Shown one piece after another: positions 5,501-5,682 of a stretch of DNA of 5,682 nt. Position numbers and translations under genes: made by a program. The notes below the pieces were generated by a model, which was given only the letters and a program-made list of their open reading frames with translations, ran no database searches and was not told the DNA's origin. Source of the stretch: Clostridiales bacterium. GTDB taxonomy: Bacteria > Bacillota > Clostridia > Christensenellales > CAG-138. The stretch is from positions 1-5,682 of the forward strand of contig WRCT01000126.1 of assembly GCA_009783775.1 (NCBI GenBank). Direction: 5' to 3'. The first letter of the stretch is position 1; the number at the start of each line of letters is the position of its first letter.

Positions 5501-5682
5501 TTGCGGCGATCCGGTGGATGTCGGTGAAGAGTTGCCGGCGCTCGGCCACCAGCAGGCCACCGTCGGCGCCGTGCCGGCCAACTGCACAACGGCCGGCCGG
5601 ACAGGCGGAACCGAAGAATGCACCCGCAGCGGCTGCGACAAGGGCGCAGGCTGGCAGGGCACAAATACCGTAATCAGTCCCC
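2562..5682 (+). CDS. Large secreted modular surface protein with CxxC repeat units (3' end outside window)
   Basis: An uninterrupted frame of 1,040 codons from ATG 2562 to the window edge, with no stop. AGGAGG at 2546-2551 lies 10 bases upstream. Residues 1-25 form a classical signal peptide: MKR, a hydrophobic core LVVALAMVLALV, and probable cleavage at TSA-A-D. Residues about 26-205 are rich in Ser, Gly and Ala, with a WEARYSTDGSTW strand pair, an ending NRLCNVKLAG, and the rhythm of a jelly-roll carbohydrate-binding-like beta-sandwich. Residues about 206-421 are an unassigned extracellular region. From residue 422 come repeating units of 259 and 269 residues plus a partial third. Each opens with a Cys-rich segment carrying CxxC pairs (455/458, 503/506; 707/710, 756/759; 978/981), then DPSNH or LPALGH, then VIPKL. 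A Thr/Gly/Ser-rich beta module closing with F/L-Y-K follows in the two complete units. A cell-wall anchor may lie beyond the window. It is probably displayed or secreted for adhesion or glycan binding, but no catalytic motif is recognised and the function is unknown. Confidence 0.9.
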   Translation, partial: MKRILSLVVALAMVLALVPAVTSAADTDVTIAAWSATHHGANSAVSSFTATSGASGFGYNTISLSSGGNFAIATANVAGVGPASANQGSSWSAWSSGLFWKMELRTLGYQNVKLNYHAYGTATSPASWEARYSTDGSTWLSFSPAKTYTIDITNVAAAATPVTIDLSVLDDAPGAVFVGLFATSGGSGNNRLCNVKLAGDEKPTVPVVLWEYSINFYKDNWTLPPTIKDCDNGYATLISAEDPRWTDDDGGGVGSNDWWRITFSGPAAGLNCQLDGAYGDMLAFADNGTAAGRFTLTQSYPAVYIFNGQHGFTAYVSQGPGSTTDTAMMFTVVASNAGPYEVAGEDIGWAPKALTQLASVPAELVPGGGNNKAGVTRTAWCGSFVYTPGFYWNYFKILKAGAWLPSGDNAPIYIPNILSGVCEPERRIHYGDRVISTPAFPGNCVAFGGQEIATCSLCNEPWGDPSTVIPPDPSNHVGHEEQTANNRVEADYDRDGYEGDIHCSACTLYWKQGAVIPKLAAGDTYGRITELTDLTSGYYVVVGQRAASNFGRMPYTTTFSSGRMAYEQHYTALPDTIVNPPATDVYFLTVTGTSLNFQNSAGTYLVTAANGQLSNSANSAYSYNAEANVSGMFRIEATGTTTTNYLGVNSGSDFWRPYAISTLYGSTGHVLALYKVVIETCETHSWGDWTEEPPSTCKTYGEEKRVCSVCFDEETRPLTTLDPSNHTGEGVVKDTVTNPYVAPTLTSPGFTGDDLCAGCGAKVADGEVIPKLEPSKTYQLTAAITPGEYVIAAEYTQMGTTNMVGAIKAVTAPAPAWGPFAELSVTGDTVSTSDAGVVWTVTGNNTAGYSFYSAVTEGFLYLHPTSTAATTSTPITNGTENKIFTSVLVSGTSFKLHPTDSSTNQLALNWQQTSGVRTGGTRMYTDRTQGTSANGISVAFRFYKLVDPNCLHDGGTTPAPKNKAATCTEPGWKDATVCTLCGDPVDVGEELPALGHQQATVGAVPANCTTAGRTGGTEECTRSGCDKGAGWQGTNTVISP
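3825..5682 (+). repeat. Protein-level tandem units in the surface protein
   Basis: Units begin at Cys422 (3825), Cys681 (4602) and Cys950 (5409). Corresponding landmarks recur in the same order: DPSNH at residues 472-476 and 722-726, CxxC at 503-506 and 756-759, and VIPKL at 515-519 and 768-772, an offset of 250-253 residues. The beta modules after VIPKL span residues about 520-680 and 773-949. Both start with T-Y, contain a G-Y/E-Y-V strand, and end in LYK or FYK. The third unit replaces DPSNH with LPALGH (991-996), the commoner form of this Cys-rich repeat in Clostridia surface proteins. The copies are diverged in DNA, so the duplication is old. Confidence 0.8.

Overview
The window looks like a chromosomal segment from a G+C-rich Clostridia-type Firmicute, plausibly an uncultured gut or rumen lineage near Oscillospirales. 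The reasons are the strong AGGAGG ribosome binding sites, near-consensus sigma-A promoters, the infC-rpmI-rplT order behind an attenuated leader, and a large secreted protein with CxxC/Leu-Pro-Ala-Leu-Gly-His repeats of a kind common in those bacteria. The taxonomic placement is inference; no rRNA gene is present.

Layout. Bases 3-479 hold the 3' end of an AIR-synthase-related (HypE/PurM-like) gene. A near-perfect promoter (487-515) then starts the translation-factor/ribosomal-protein operon infC (IF3, 650-1171), rpmI (L35, 1188-1385) and rplT (L20, 1398-1751). The leader of this operon contains a terminator hairpin (601-620 plus U-tract). An upstream segment (536-542) can pair with the hairpin's 5' arm, giving a transcription attenuator of the L20-leader type. 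infC itself uses the rare start codon ATC. The operon ends at a strong UUCG-capped terminator (1792-1815), just after a short array of heptamer repeats.

Bases 1816-2476 are non-coding and rich in repeats. They hold two degraded copies of a CGTCATTGCG...CTGGATTGCTTCG interspersed repeat in different arrangements. Between them lies a 94-bp element bounded by a perfect 12-bp inverted repeat. An AT-rich stretch follows that holds no convincing gene.

From 2562 to the window end runs one uninterrupted reading frame of at least 1,040 codons for a secreted, modular, probably surface-displayed protein. It has a signal peptide, an N-terminal beta-sandwich-like region, an unassigned middle region, and at least two full units of about 260 residues plus the start of a third. 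Each unit joins a cysteine-rich CxxC segment to a Thr/Gly/Ser-rich beta module. The gene has its own promoter (2493-2521), whose -35 box is overlapped by an 8-bp dyad that could be an operator. Its function is unknown. The window therefore joins a housekeeping operon, a repeat-rich spacer and an accessory surface gene.
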